Assembly (NCBI GenBank): GCA_019155205.2
Contig: JAHNZQ020000181.1
Span: 1,748,662 to 1,812,661 of the forward strand
DNA from: Gracilaria vermiculophylla
Taxonomy: Eukaryota > Rhodophyta > Florideophyceae > Gracilariales > Gracilariaceae
Direction: 5' to 3'
Length of the DNA: 64,000 nucleotides
Part shown: positions 39,971 through 50,451 of the stretch, piece by piece
How positions within the stretch are numbered: position 1 is the stretch's first letter
How the letters are laid out: each line of letters opens with the position of its first letter
Translations under genes and position numbers: made by a program
The notes under the pieces: generated by a model
Told to the model about the DNA's origin: nothing
The model's database searches: none
Seen by the model: only the letters and a program-made list of their open reading frames with translations

Positions 39971-41610
39971 TTCTCAGCCAGGAGATGAAAGCGGCGATAA
40001 AGACCCCGAGATTGATGTGCGGGATGGCAGCAACGTAGCCCAGGCGATCCTTGATGTCCATTTGGTGCAGGTGCGTAATAACCAATTTTGCGCCGAAAAG
40101 ATCCCGAAAATATTTTGCAATAATGTCTGGATGTTGAAACCGACCGCATCCACGTTAGCATGATACCAGCTCGTACCTAGCTCCGTGCCGGCGGTCTGAA
40201 TGTCATACAGTCAACATCTTCACCGTAGCACGGAGACGGAATGCTACAGGCTGCATCACGTTCGCCGTGATGTACCCGGAGCTTTGATGCAGAGGACCGA
40301 GGGCCAGATATTTGTCCAACTTATCAGTCTAAACAGGATCATCGAAATAGATTTTCTTCTTAGTTTTCACTGCATTTGCATTGATATTTCTTTAGATTTA
40401 AGACTTTTTAGCGCTGAGATGCGTTGAACAGTAGAATAGCACAGCGTTAAGTCGTATAGTTAGACACGCCGGTGTCCTCAGTGTACGTTTTCCCTGAGAT
40501 GACGACCATCGTAATGAAAAAAACAGCGATGGGTTGCTGTTAATGAGACTGCTATAAAGGCCGCAACTTAATATTTCAATCGTGATGTCTTCATCATCTA
40601 TTGGATGGTAATCTGATGAGTACAAATATTTTCAGTCATCCCATCATAAGCATCAGGATTACAGTTAATGTGCAGATATCAATCCATTTTTTGAGTGCAT
40701 CAAGGTCATGAACAGTGTTGGTCTTTCAACCAAAACCGAAGTATAAGGACAGATTTTTTTAACATTTTCTATTCCATTGTTGAACAAATAATGCGGTTAA
40801 CATTAAGAAAACTGGTTGTCTATTGACACAATCATGTTTATCCAGATTGTAAAGTATCTGTCGCTTTGCATTTCGTTGGTCTCAAAAAAGACATCAGATG
40901 ATCTCCTAAAAAAAATCAGTTCTCCAACATTGCAAGGCACGATGTTTTTGACGATTTATGTGTGATGGAATACGGATTAAGAAGGTTGCTGATGGATGGA
41001 AGATTGCTTCTTGAGATTGTAATTTGATGAAAGGTGGCCTCTCGTGATTCCAATCAGACTCAAGATTGCGGTAAAAGATGGCAATCTGGATTCCATCACA
41101 CTGGTTCCATTTCTGGTATAAAACGATTTACGATTCGCACTCATAAAGCTGCTCGTCTTTAAAGAGGATGAGTTGTTTCTACAAAACAGAAGAACCAAAA
41201 GGGAGAAACCCCTAAAGAAACTCAAACGCGCAAGGTTCACTGTGTTTTAACTATGTCCCAGCAATGATGTCCAGGGTACGATATTTAATGTGTGGGTTGA
41301 TATCTAATATTGTGATATGCCCAATTAGTCCTAATAACCCCACCTCCATTGTTTCAAACATGGAAACAACTTGCAATTTTCCCTGCTACTCTACACCTAG
41401 TGCTCTTTTCAATGGTTTAGAACCCGTGTGGTGAATCCAAAGCACCCCCCATGGGGGCACGCATATTGCTGGCAATAACCGTCGCCCCTCACACATGCGT
41501 GACCTGCTCAACCAGATGTACTGGTTCGGCGAATAAAATTGGCAAACTCTCTTTTCTTATTTGCAGTACGTTCAGGGAAACACCCACGTTGTCTTCATCC
41601 CTGACTTATT
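39971..41610. other. 1.6-kb convergent/divergent spacer, AT-rich
   Basis: From the Mic60 start to the MAP kinase stop. It is among the more AT-rich parts of the window with many stops. No gene, tRNA or repeat was recognised. The left end holds the Mic60 promoter. Confidence 0.45.
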
Positions 41611-43000
41611 CTACTTTGGTACCAGCTCCGGATTATTCTTGAAGATCTCAGCTTCGGGACGATAATGATAAATCTCCGCTAACATCATTCTTCGCAGGTC
41701 GTCTTTCGACATGCTGGTCCCATTTTCATTCCGCGGTTCGATTTGACTCATATTAATCTGGTCGGCCGCATTGACTTCCAATTCAGTGTCGTGAAACTCC
41801 TTCACATACGGATGCTCCAACGCTTCTTCTGCTGTCAAACGCTTGTCGGGGTTAAACTTGAGAAGCTTCTCCATCAGGTCAATAGCATTTGGGTTGGCGT
41901 TTGGAAAGAAGGCCGAGAAATCGACGCCCTCCGATTCCGGAAGCTTGCTCAGGAACTTTCGCGCTCTCTGTGACGTCACGTGCTGCGTGTCCTCTTCCGA
42001 TGGCTTTCCGAGGATCTCGCAAATTATTTCAACTTGATGCTTGAAGTCCTTGCCCGGAAAAAGCACTTTGCGGCCCAGCAGATCTCCCATTATGCAACCA
42101 AGTGCCCACAGGTCAACAGCGTTTGTGTATTCGCTCGTGAGAACTAGTTCTGGGGCTCGATACCAGCGAGTGACGACATATTCCGTCATGCCCTGCTGTC
42201 CGTCGTCGGTGTCATCCACGTATCGAGCAAGGCCAAAGTCGCATATCGCGAGGTCGCACGACTCTTGAATCAGAATGTTGGCTGGTTTCAAATCCCGATG
42301 CATGACCGAGGCGCTGAGGGTCAATTCGAGTGTGGGTCAAGCAATGGCGGCGCATGAGGAAATTGGCAAAAGGTTAGCAATGATTGAATCCTCCACGTTC
42401 CCGCAAAGTGTTGCGCGCATTTGAGCTGGGAAACCGATATATGCTTACCTATGAAGATATTTCAAAGCGCAGAGGATCTGATACACAAAATACTGATTGT
42501 GTTCATCAGATAACTGAACTGACGAGTCGAGAATTTTGCTCAGGTCTTTGTCATACAGGGGGCTGGCCATGTAAATCTCATTGAAGCTTTCCACGGTGGC
42601 AGGAGCTTCGAGGTCGTACAACGAAAGAATCTGTGACGGCAGAAGATACGCATTCCGAGAGAACGGGTCACCAGTAGTTAGAAGCAGCGGAAACCTCGCC
42701 AAGGCAACGGGCGTCTGGACTTACGTTGTCGTGCCTCAACGCTCGCATCAGGCGGATTTCGCGGAGGACTCGCTTCGCATCGGTGAGGTTATCAAACACC
42801 CCCGAGATTTTCTTCATGGCCACTTTCTGGCCAGTGTCGGTATCGACGGCCGCTGTGACGACGCCATAGGCCCCGATGCCGACGGCCTTGAGAACTTGGT
42901 ACTTTTCGTCAACTGTGAACGAGGTGCCTCGAATCGCGTAGCATCGTTTTCCCGGGACCGGTGAGACGATTTCCTTGACCCCGTTCGTATTCTCAGCCAT
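41611..43000 (-). CDS. MAP kinase, TEY class, three exons
   Basis: Ser/Thr kinase of the ERK-like MAPK family. I assemble join(43000..42725, 42630..42449, 42313..41611) on the minus strand, 386 residues. Kinase motifs are complete and in order: the Gly loop GIGAYGVV (41-48), the Lys K63 in KVAMKKI, HRDLKPAN (157-164), DFGLARYVDD (178-187), the activation loop MTEYVVTRWYRAPE with T196 and Y198, and the late MAPK block FPGKDFKHQVEIICEILGKP. After the kinase domain it ends EPRNENGTSMSKDDLRRMML and NNPELVPK. Introns are GTAAGT...CAG (phase 0) and GTAAGC...CAG (phase 2). The N-terminal extension (about 25 residues) is short. The TEY motif marks it as ERK-like. Confidence 0.94.
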
Positions 43001-43906
43001 CAATGAAAGACTCCTGTTTCTCTGGCAGCGAAGAGGGTCGCAGTGGGCAGAGGTAAACGCCGAGAGCTGGAGCGCAACGTCTGGGACCGCACCGCTCCGT
43101 GCAGCAAAAGACGGGGGGCAAGGAAGGTCGCTGAGCAGTTGAAGCGTTGCAAGGGGCGGACCGGGCTGCTCTCGCTCCGCTTCGGTGCCCCATGCAACAG
43201 ACCATCGCCCCAGCTCGTGGCTTGTGGAAGCGTTGGAACGCGGCCGCATTGAGAAACAACTTTCATGTCATACGTCACCCAGACAACACGACTCGGTGTC
43301 GTGACACGCAATTGCCCTCCGCAAAGATTACGCACGGCGAGCCTTCACACTGCAGAGAACAAGCAATCCGGCGGGGCACACATGCGTAGGCGCGCAACGC
43401 TCACCGCACTGGAATGTTCGACAGACTCGCAGTTGGGTAGGTCGTACAATCATTTATATGCTTTCCAACACGGTTTAAGTATTTCATCAGGACTGTTTTT
43501 CTCAACGTTTGCATTGTGCCCGCGAGACAAGCCCGAAAAAGACAGCAACTGAAGACTAACGCGTCATAGGCAGTTGCTGCTCAGTCGCTGTCAAGAGCAC
43601 ACTCCAAAAAAACGTGGGCACAGAGGATTGACACGCACGGATGTTTAGTAGTCAGTGTATTTGTCGTGTAAACATGTTATCGCTGCGCTAGGTCTACAAG
43701 GTATTAACATTACGCGGAAAGCCCGTCTAGCCACAATAGCGGCGGGAGAACCACCAAGGCGGCGCCACCACAACCATTGCATGGCGCTCGTCCAAGACAA
43801 GAGTTAGGGTTTGTAAGAAGAAAGATTGCCATAACGAAGTGAAGTGGTATGGGGGTGTTTGAGTTGTGGGGAGAGTACGAACGACGCGAAGCGTTGCAAC
43901 AGGCGC
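43001..43906. other. Spacer between MAP kinase and DUF547 genes
   Basis: Upstream of the MAP kinase and downstream of the DUF547 gene on the minus strand. Several short overlapping frames, no family resemblance, no repeats. Confidence 0.4.
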
Positions 43907-45316
43907 TCAGATGGTGGCGGAGCGATCGTTAATGCTCCAGTCGTATTCAGCAAACGAGACCTTGAACGGTCGAGAATGGTCTGCCTTATCTCGGAGCAAC
44001 AAGTTGAGTTGGTGTCGCTTGTCGTCATCCAAGTACTTGAGAGTCCATTCGAGGAGCTCGTGCAGGTTTCCACTAGGGCTGAAGTCATGCTTGTACCACT
44101 GAAACAGCTTCGGCAGGGTGACGGTGCGCTGTTCGAGGTCGACGTGAACATCGTGGAGATAGCTGGTGGTGGCAATGTCCAGGGTGGAGTCGAGCGTGCT
44201 CGGCTTGTAGAAGCGAACTGCCGGACAACTCCTGGCTCCGCAGTTGAGAGCAAAGTGGATGCGCGGGTCGACATCGGGCAAGACACACTGCATGCGGGCA
44301 TCGTTTTCGGAAAAGGTGGGCTGCGCAAACGGCCCAGAGCCCGGGCGGTTTGCGCGTAGGATGCCGTGTTCAATCATGTTGAGGGAGTAGAGGCGGCCGC
44401 CAATATTGTAGGTGGCGACGTTGTAGAGCGAGATGCGCTCGAACTTTGTGCGCGGGCGCGACATGACGGCTATGGCGTGAATCATCAGACTATTATATAC
44501 ATTGAGAAAGAAGGCCTTCCGGTGGTGGTGGCGCAGCAGCGCCGGGTTGAAGTAGCGCAGTTTGCAGGCCGAGACGAGGTAGTGGTGAAAGTCGGGGGAG
44601 GTGCGCAACGAGGCGTAGTCGACCTCGTTGGTAGCGGCGTCGACGGCGCGGCCGTACAGCTTGATGATGCGCTCGCTCAACTCCTCGGCCGAGCGCAGCA
44701 TGAGGTGCGGGCCGATGCCGCGCGCGTTCCACATGGAGTCGGCACAGGAGCAGTCGAGCGAGGCGGAGCAGCGGGGCTGAGAGCGGATGAGGTCGGGTGG
44801 GTGTGAACGGGTGGGCACGACCTGGTCAGATGCGGGTGTGAGGCGGTGGGGGCGCTTCCGCGCGGAGGGGAGGTCGGCGGCGGCAGCGGCTGCAGCGGCG
44901 GGCGGGGCGGGGCGCTTGCGCGGGGTACGCGAAGACGCTGGGGTGGTCGGCGGCGAGTCGGGCTGCGGCTGGCGCGGAGGCTGCGTCTGGCGCGGGGGCT
45001 GCGTCTGACGCGGGGGCTGCGTCTGACGCGGAGGCTGCGGTTGGCGGCGGGGCTGCGGGGACAAGGAGTGGACGGCGTCGAGCAGGTCGGCGGACAGGAA
45101 GCAGGGCGAGTTGAGGACGCGGGGGCGGGTGCCAAAGAGTGTGGCGACGGCGTCGCGGTAGCGGGCGCGCACGGCGGCCATGAGCGAGGAGGAGGTGGAC
45201 TCAGGGTGCGGCAGCGGCGGCGACGGCGGCAGGCGCTGGTCGCGCGCGGAAAAGCGGAGCGCGTCGGCGGGCTGGGGGGACGCGACGGCGTGGCGCGGAC
45301 GGGAGCCGTCCGTCAT
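43907..45316 (-). CDS. DUF547-domain protein
   Basis: Uncharacterised family widespread in bacteria, algae and plants. From ATG 45316 the protein has 469 residues. The frame continues upstream to a TTG in GC-rich DNA, which I do not use. The N-terminal half is disordered and Pro/Arg/Gln/Ser-rich, with a fourfold tandem PPRQTQ-like repeat (about residues 95-115) and an Ala tract. The C-terminal half is the DUF547 domain: NPALLRHHHRKAFFLNVYNS with LMIHAIAVMSR, YSLNMIEHGILR, and HFALNCGARSCPAVRFYKPS, whose Asn-Cys-Gly-Ala-x-Ser-Cys pattern is the family's best-known motif. A glycine-proline-rich linker separates the two halves. No targeting peptide is obvious. Function is not known; a Cys-dependent enzyme is a guess. 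Confidence 0.85.
   Translation of the reverse strand: MTDGSRPRHAVASPQPADALRFSARDQRLPPSPPLPHPESTSSSLMAAVRARYRDAVATLFGTRPRVLNSPCFLSADLLDAVHSLSPQPRRQPQPPRQTQPPRQTQPPRQTQPPRQPQPDSPPTTPASSRTPRKRPAPPAAAAAAAADLPSARKRPHRLTPASDQVVPTRSHPPDLIRSQPRCSASLDCSCADSMWNARGIGPHLMLRSAEELSERIIKLYGRAVDAATNEVDYASLRTSPDFHHYLVSACKLRYFNPALLRHHHRKAFFLNVYNSLMIHAIAVMSRPRTKFERISLYNVATYNIGGRLYSLNMIEHGILRANRPGSGPFAQPTFSENDARMQCVLPDVDPRIHFALNCGARSCPAVRFYKPSTLDSTLDIATTSYLHDVHVDLEQRTVTLPKLFQWYKHDFSPSGNLHELLEWTLKYLDDDKRHQLNLLLRDKADHSRPFKVSFAEYDWSINDRSATI
44955..45055. repeat. 18-bp tandem repeat in the DUF547 gene
   Basis: Five units of an 18-bp repeat (consensus CGCGGRGGCTGCGTCTGR) coding for PPRQTQ on the minus strand. Copies are near-identical, so they are recent or under slippage. 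Confidence 0.75.
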
Positions 45317-46184
45317 TGCGGCGCAGCGGCGGAGTGGTGGGGGGGGCGAGGGGCGGGGGCGGGGGGATGCCGGGCCGGAGCTGCGCAAGCTTCGGCGACG
45401 GGAGCGGAGGGGGCGGCAGATAGCAATGCGGGCATGGCGCGCGCGCGGGGAGACGGCGGACGGACAGCGGCGGCCTTATGTCCGGGGCGCGCGGCGGACA
45501 GAATCGGGCAGCGCGCGCTACGGCGGCAGCGCGCGCTGTGGCGCGCAGCGGACAGCATCGCGCACAGGCGGCGCACCGCTCGTTCGCGCAGAACGCGCAG
45601 CGGCGCGCGCGCAAAGCGCCGCCGTGCGCGCGCAGATATCTTGCGCGCGCGCCATTCGTTGTGCGCGCCGACGCGCCGCCGCACGCGCGTGCGAGGCTGG
45701 CGCACGGCCGCCGTCTGCTCGCCGCGCGCCGTGCGCCGCGGCGCCGCCGCATGGTGCCGTACACGCGTGGCCGCGTGGCGCCGTGGCGCCGTGGCGCCGT
45801 GGCGCCGTGGCGCGCACCGCCGCCCACTGCTCGCTGCGCGCCGTGCACCGCGCGCCGCAGCGTGGGCGCGTGGGCGCGTGGGCGCGTGGGCGCGTGGGCG
45901 CGTGGCGTCGTGGCAAGGTGGCGCAGGCGTTCCACTGCCGCGCGCTCGGCGGCATGGCGCTTCGTGCCGCTTTCCGCGTGGGGCGCGCCGTTTCGTTCCA
46001 CTGCCGCGCGGCGCCGCGCCGTGGCGCTTCGCGTTGCGCTCGGCGCCGTTTCGTTCCACTGCCGCACGTCGCACGGATCTGCGCGTGATGCCGCGCTGCG
46101 TATTATCGTCAAGTAGCCAGCGCCCGTGCGCCGCCGCCGCCTCCCCCCCAGCGACATCACCCTCCCACCTGCCACTTCCAAAAG
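45317..46184. other. GC-rich spacer with octamer repeats
   Basis: Divergent region between the DUF547 gene and the amidotransferase-like gene. Composition is so GC-rich that frames of several hundred codons run through on both strands; I call none of them. The two octamer arrays are described separately. Confidence 0.5.
45773..45905. repeat. Two short octamer arrays (CGCCGTGG)n and (CGTGGGCG)n
   Basis: At 45773-45815 about five copies of an 8-bp unit CGCCGTGG follow each other. At 45861-45900 five exact copies of CGTGGGCG follow. The second unit is the same as in the larger array at 49911. Between the arrays the same GTGG-rich words continue in degenerate form. Confidence 0.85.
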
Positions 46185-46216
46185 ATGCTCCCCCCCGCCC
46201 ACCACCCAACTCCACA

Positions 46217-46258
<42 letters not shown>

Positions 46259-47333
46259 GCTCCCCCCCCCGCTCCCCCCTTACGTCTACCCCCGCGTCCT
46301 CGTCGTGTGTCGCCGCCTCCTGCGCAAGCAAAAGTACGTCAACTTTGTCGGTGAGTACCACCTCAGCTTGCTGCTCAGCAACGACGCGCAGCCTGTCATC
46401 GTGCCCCGCACCCCCCCCGTGAGCAAACTGCTGCGCGCCTACCACCCCATCCACGCCATCCTGCTCATCGAGGGCGAGGACATCGCCGACGAGCACCGCC
46501 CGTTCGCCACGCAGCTCACGCCGCAGCAGGCACAGCTCGTGCGCCAGCGCCACCCGTCCGACACCGCCCCCGACTACGAGCGCGACCGCGTCGAGTTTCA
46601 GCTCGTGCGCCACGCCCTGCGCTACCACGTGCCCATCCTCGCCATCTGCCGCGGCTCGCAGATCCTCAACGTCGCCGCCGGCGGCAAGCTGCACCCCGAC
46701 ATCGACGCCGCCGTGCCGCACCCCACCAAGCACATCGACTACCACAACTACGACCAGCACCGCCACCCCATCACCGTGCGCCCACACACGCCGCTGTTCC
46801 ACTGGTTCCACCGCCGCACGCTGTCCGTCAACAGCTACCACCACCAGGCCATCCACACGCTCGCCCCCGCCTTCGAGCCCATGGCGCACTCGCCCGACGG
46901 GCTGGTCGAGGCCTTTTACGACCCGCGCCACTACGACCCGCCCAACGCCCGCTTCCGCGTCGGCCTGCAGTTCCACCCCGAGCGCATGCAGGACGTGCAC
47001 CGCGCCCTCAACGACCAGCCCGCGCGCTTCGACTACGACGCGTGCCCGCTGCCGTACCAGATGCTCGTCACGGCCGCCAGGGCGTACGCGCGTCGCCTGG
47101 CCGCGCCCGCCGTGCCGCTGCCGCTGCCGCTGCCTGCAACCGCGCCGCCCGCGCTGCCCGCGCCGCAGCGCCGCTACTCCAAAGAGCAGCTGCGCCGCAT
47201 CGTGCACTCGGGCGCCACCGTGCACGGCGGCACGTTCCTGCTGCACATTTTGGCGCGCGAGCGCCACGAGCTGGACCGCCTCAGCAGCCTCAACCTGGCG
47301 GGCGTGTGCGGCGCGCACGGCCGCGCCGCCTGA
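46185..47333 (+). CDS. Class I glutamine amidotransferase-like protein (peptidase C26 type)
   Basis: Probable gamma-glutamyl hydrolase-like enzyme, related to PuuD and to plant GATase1-like proteins. From ATG 46185 the 382-residue protein begins with a polyproline tract (about 12-32, from a CCG repeat). The catalytic domain follows: YPRVLVVCRRLLRKQKYVNF, LLIEGEDI (the Gly-Glu-Asp turn before the nucleophile region), YHVPILAICRGSQILNVAAG with the nucleophile C155, and RVGLQFHPERM with the catalytic His264 and Glu266. An active-site triad is therefore complete. The C-terminal about 100 residues add a Pro/Ala-rich linker and a helical segment (RYSKEQLRRIVHSGATVHGG). The substrate is unknown. Strong G/C-ending codons match the local composition. 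Confidence 0.87.
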
Positions 47334-47684
47334 GCGCGCGCCCTCCCCCCGCGCGGCGCCTTTTTCGCGCCGCGCCCCAGCGGCGCGCCGCGCCGCGCCC
47401 CAGCGGCGCGCCGCGCCGCGCCCCAGCGGCGCGCCGCGCCGCGCCGGCTCCAGCGCGCGCGTCGCGCGTGTGGCTCTGCGTTGCGAGGGCGCTTTTGTGC
47501 AGGTGCGCTGCGCATGCGCGTTTACTCAAGTAACAGTTTGCTGCTAAATTTTTATTTTTGCAAGTCTGCGGCTCCCGCCGATGCGCGCTCTCTGCGCGGC
47601 GGGCGATGCGTGCTCGACTGCGGCACAGCAGCGCGTGCGCAGCGGAGGGGGCGCGGCGGCGGAAGCGGCGCTGCAGGCGGCGCG
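47334..47684. other. Convergent spacer with a 23-bp repeat
   Basis: Between the amidotransferase stop and the stop of the minus-strand unknown gene. It contains three tandem copies of a 23-bp GC-only unit at about 47367-47450, built around CCCCAGCGGCGCG. No gene recognised. Confidence 0.6.
47367..47450. repeat. 23-bp tandem repeat, three copies
   Basis: The unit AGCGGCGCGCCGCGCCGCGC plus CCC recurs three times with near-perfect identity, in the 3' region of the amidotransferase-like gene. It consists only of G and C apart from one A, and can form stable hairpins. Confidence 0.75.
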
Positions 47685-48785
47685 CTACGGCGGGTGGTGG
47701 CGGCGCGAAACGTGCTTGCTGGAGGACGAGGAGGAGGAGGACGACGACGACGACAGCGGCGACGACGGGTTGAACGGCGGCGCGCGGCGCGCGCCGGGCG
47801 CGCGGCGCGCGGTGGGCGCGCGGCGCGGCGCGGGCGCGGCCGACGACGACGCGGACGGCGCGCGGCGCGGGGGCGGCGAGGCGGCGGCCGCAGCCATCAT
47901 GCGCGCGAGGCTGGCTTCCGTGGCGGGCGGCATGCCGCCCATGAGGAGCATGGGGTCGCCGCCCGGCGGGCGCCAGTGCGTGCCCATGCGGTGCTGTTCC
48001 AGGAGCTTGCGCGCGGCGGCGGCGGCGCTGAGCACGGCGGCGTGCGCGCCGCTCGGCGCGCCGTCCGGCTGCGCGGCGGCGCGGCGCGGCGCGGCGGGGG
48101 CGGCGCGCGCGCGCTGCACGGACGGCGACGGCGTGGGGTGGGGCGCGGGGGCGGCGGCAGCGGCGCTGGCGGCGGGGCGCGCGCGGGGGTGGGGCGCGGG
48201 CGGGGGCGGCTTGGGCTTCGGGGGCGGCGGGGGCGGGGCGCTGAGGGCGCGCGCGATGCGGGCGTACTCCTCGGGGGTGAGGATGTTCTTGTACTTGGCG
48301 AGGACGGCGGGCGGAAGGATGTGGTTGGCGCGGGAGGCGGCGCGGCGCAGGCTGGGGACGGCGACGGTGTGCGTGCTGGCGTACACGAGCGGGGTGATGT
48401 TGACGCCGCGGTCGGCGAGCGGGCGGAAGAGGTCGGTGAAGCGCTTGGACTCGCGCGCCCACTGCTGCGGCGACAGCGTGGGCATGCGCTCCAGCACGGG
48501 CATGGGGTGGTCGACGGAGTTGGAGCGCGAGCGGGAGAATTGGGGCTGTGGGGGGGAGCGCGAGCTGCTAGCGGCGGGGCGCTGGCGGTCGGGGTCGGAG
48601 GGCGCGCGGTGGGGGGCGGAGGGCGCGTGGTTGGGGGCGGAGGGCGCGCGGTCAGGGGCGTTGGGGGCGGGGGCGGGGGCAGGGGCGGAGGAGGAGCGCG
48701 AGGAGGAGCGCGAGGAGCGGGCGCGCGGGGCGTAGTCCTTGGGCAGCAGCTTCTCGGGGTCAATGGGGGGGCGGCGGGAGGACAT
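47685..48785 (-). CDS. Low-complexity protein of unknown function
   Basis: From ATG 48785 the frame gives 366 residues. Most of it is Pro/Ala/Ser/Arg-rich and disordered (PKPPPPAPHPRARPAASAAA, and a serine run SSSSSSSSSSSS near the end). One part (about 90-190) looks folded and specific, with PMPVLERMPTLSPQQWARES, KRFTDLFRPLADRGVNITPL, VYASTHTVAVPSLRRAASRA and NILTPEEYARIARALS. A second helical piece is ARKLLEQHRMGTHWRPPGGD. I do not recognise a family. That a specific domain sits between low-complexity arms argues the frame is real despite the GC bias. It is divergent from the FKBP gene. Confidence 0.55.
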   Translation of the reverse strand: MSSRRPPIDPEKLLPKDYAPRARSSRSSSRSSSAPAPAPAPNAPDRAPSAPNHAPSAPHRAPSDPDRQRPAASSSRSPPQPQFSRSRSNSVDHPMPVLERMPTLSPQQWARESKRFTDLFRPLADRGVNITPLVYASTHTVAVPSLRRAASRANHILPPAVLAKYKNILTPEEYARIARALSAPPPPPPKPKPPPPAPHPRARPAASAAAAAPAPHPTPSPSVQRARAAPAAPRRAAAQPDGAPSGAHAAVLSAAAAARKLLEQHRMGTHWRPPGGDPMLLMGGMPPATEASLARMMAAAAASPPPRRAPSASSSAAPAPRRAPTARRAPGARRAPPFNPSSPLSSSSSSSSSSSSKHVSRRHHPP

Positions 48786-50303
48786 GGCTGGGCGCGGCGG
48801 CGGCGGCGGTGGCGGCGGCGCGTGGCGGTGAGCGGGGCGGGCTAAGGATGGCGGCGGCGGCGGGCGGGGGGCTTTTATAGGGGAGCGGCATCGCGGGCGG
48901 GCAGGCGCGCGCGCGCGCGCGCGCGCGCGCGCGGCGGCGAGTGAGAGCGCGGGGGGCGCGGCGGGCGCGGCGGGTGCGGCGGGTGCGACCGGTGCGGCGT
49001 GCTCTCCCCGGGCAGGGAGCGCGTGTTTCCAAACGCAGCGCGGAGCCGCAAGGTATGCGCTGCGCGCCAAACTGCGCGCGACGAGGCGTGGAACAGCGGA
49101 GACCTTCTAATTTTATCTCGCGCCGTTCCGCGTCATTCCATGCGGCGCGCGGCGCGCACATGGCGCGCGCGCGAGCGCGGTGGCGGCGACGGTGGCGACG
49201 GCGGCGGCGGCGCCCTCGGGACGGGCGCGTCCGGGCGCAGCGGGGCGCTATCGATATGAGCGCGGCGGCGGCGGCGGCGGCGGCGGCGACGGCGGCGGCG
49301 GCGGAGGCGGCGGTGGCGGCAGTGGCAGCGGCGGCGAACACGTTGCGGCGCGGCGCATGCGCGGCGGCGCGGCGCGCTTATCGTTCTCACTTGGCGCGCG
49401 GTGGCACGGGCTGGCGACGACGACCTGTCGGCGCCAAACTGCGCGGCGCGCGGGCGCGGCTGCTGCCCTTCCGCGCGCGCGCGGCGAGCGGGTGGAACTG
49501 CGCGCGGCGCACGCGGCGCACGCGGCGCACGCGCCGCGCGCGGCGCAAGTGCGCGCGCCGCGCCGCCGCATGTGCGCGCGCCAGTATACTCTCTTCGCGC
49601 GCTCGCGCGCTCGCGCACGCGCGCGCGCGCCGTTTGCCAAAAACTGTGAATAACCGGCGCGCGCCTCGCGCTGGCACGCGCCGCCGCCGAGCGCGCGCGC
49701 GCTACACGTTGCGCGCTGACGTCGCTGGTCGGCACGACGCGCTGCGCGCCCCGCCGCCGCGCCACGCAGCGCGCCCGCGCGCCACCCCTCGCCCCGTGCG
49801 CCGTCTACCCTAGCTAGCTACTGCGGCTAGTAACGGAAAACTTTCGCCCCCACACGTGGCGCCGTGCAGCCCTCACACCGTGGCACCCTGGCAGCGTGGC
49901 GCAATGGCCGCGTGGGCGCGTGGGCGCGTGGGCGCGTGGGCGCGTGGGCGCGTGGGCGCGTGGGCGCGTGGGCGCGTGGGCGCGTGGGCGCGTGGGCGCG
50001 TGGCGGTGTGGCTGCGTGGATGCGTGGCGGCCTGGGACCGTGGCAGCGTGGATGCGTGGCTGCGTGGCGCCATGGCTGCGTGGCGGCGCGGCTGCGTGGG
50101 TACGAGGCTGCGTGGGCACGAGGCTGCGTGGCAGCGCGGCCGCGAGCGCGCGCGTGCCGAGCCCTCGCCGCTCGGCGCGCAGATCGCGCGCCGCGCGCGC
50201 GCTGCCCGTCGCGCAGATCTCGCACCGCGCACGCCGCGGCGGCGGCGGGCACCGCGCCCGCGTCCGCCGCGCGCCGCCCACGCCGCGCGCCGCCTGCCGC
50301 CCG
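48786..50303. other. 1.5-kb extremely GC-rich spacer with simple repeats
   Basis: Divergent region between the unknown low-complexity gene and the FKBP gene. It contains a (GC)n run at about 48906-48932, CGG/GGC triplet repeats around 49260-49330 and the octamer array at 49911. Frames of 100-400 codons overlap on both strands by chance. No RNA gene recognised. Confidence 0.5.
49911..50003. repeat. Octamer array (CGTGGGCG), about 11 copies
   Basis: About 11 head-to-tail copies of CGTGGGCG, decaying on the right into degenerate GTGGNNGC words up to about 50145. Each junction makes the 9-mer GCGTGGGCG. The array lies about 300 bases upstream of the FKBP start, and the same octamer occurs at 45861-45900. 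In protein terms it would read RVGAWARG, so long frames through it are artefacts. Confidence 0.9.
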
Positions 50304-50419
50304 ATGCGTCGCCAGCAGCTCCCTGCGCGCGCCTTCTGCGCGCCGCAACTGCTGCCGCCGCCGCCGCGCGCGCGCCGCGCCGCGCGCGCCGCACCGCGCG
50401 CGTGCGCCCGCCCGCCGCT

Positions 50420-50451
<32 letters not shown>

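Noticed and set aside
45201..47318. 705-codon minus frame and similar long frames opposite the amidotransferase-like gene
   Set aside because: Antisense shadows in extremely GC-rich DNA; no family resemblance, while the plus frame has a full catalytic triad.
49896..50303. 136-codon N-terminal extension of the FKBP with RVGAWARG repeats
   Set aside because: It starts at GTG and is a translation of the octamer array. The ATG at 50304 begins a sensible targeting peptide.
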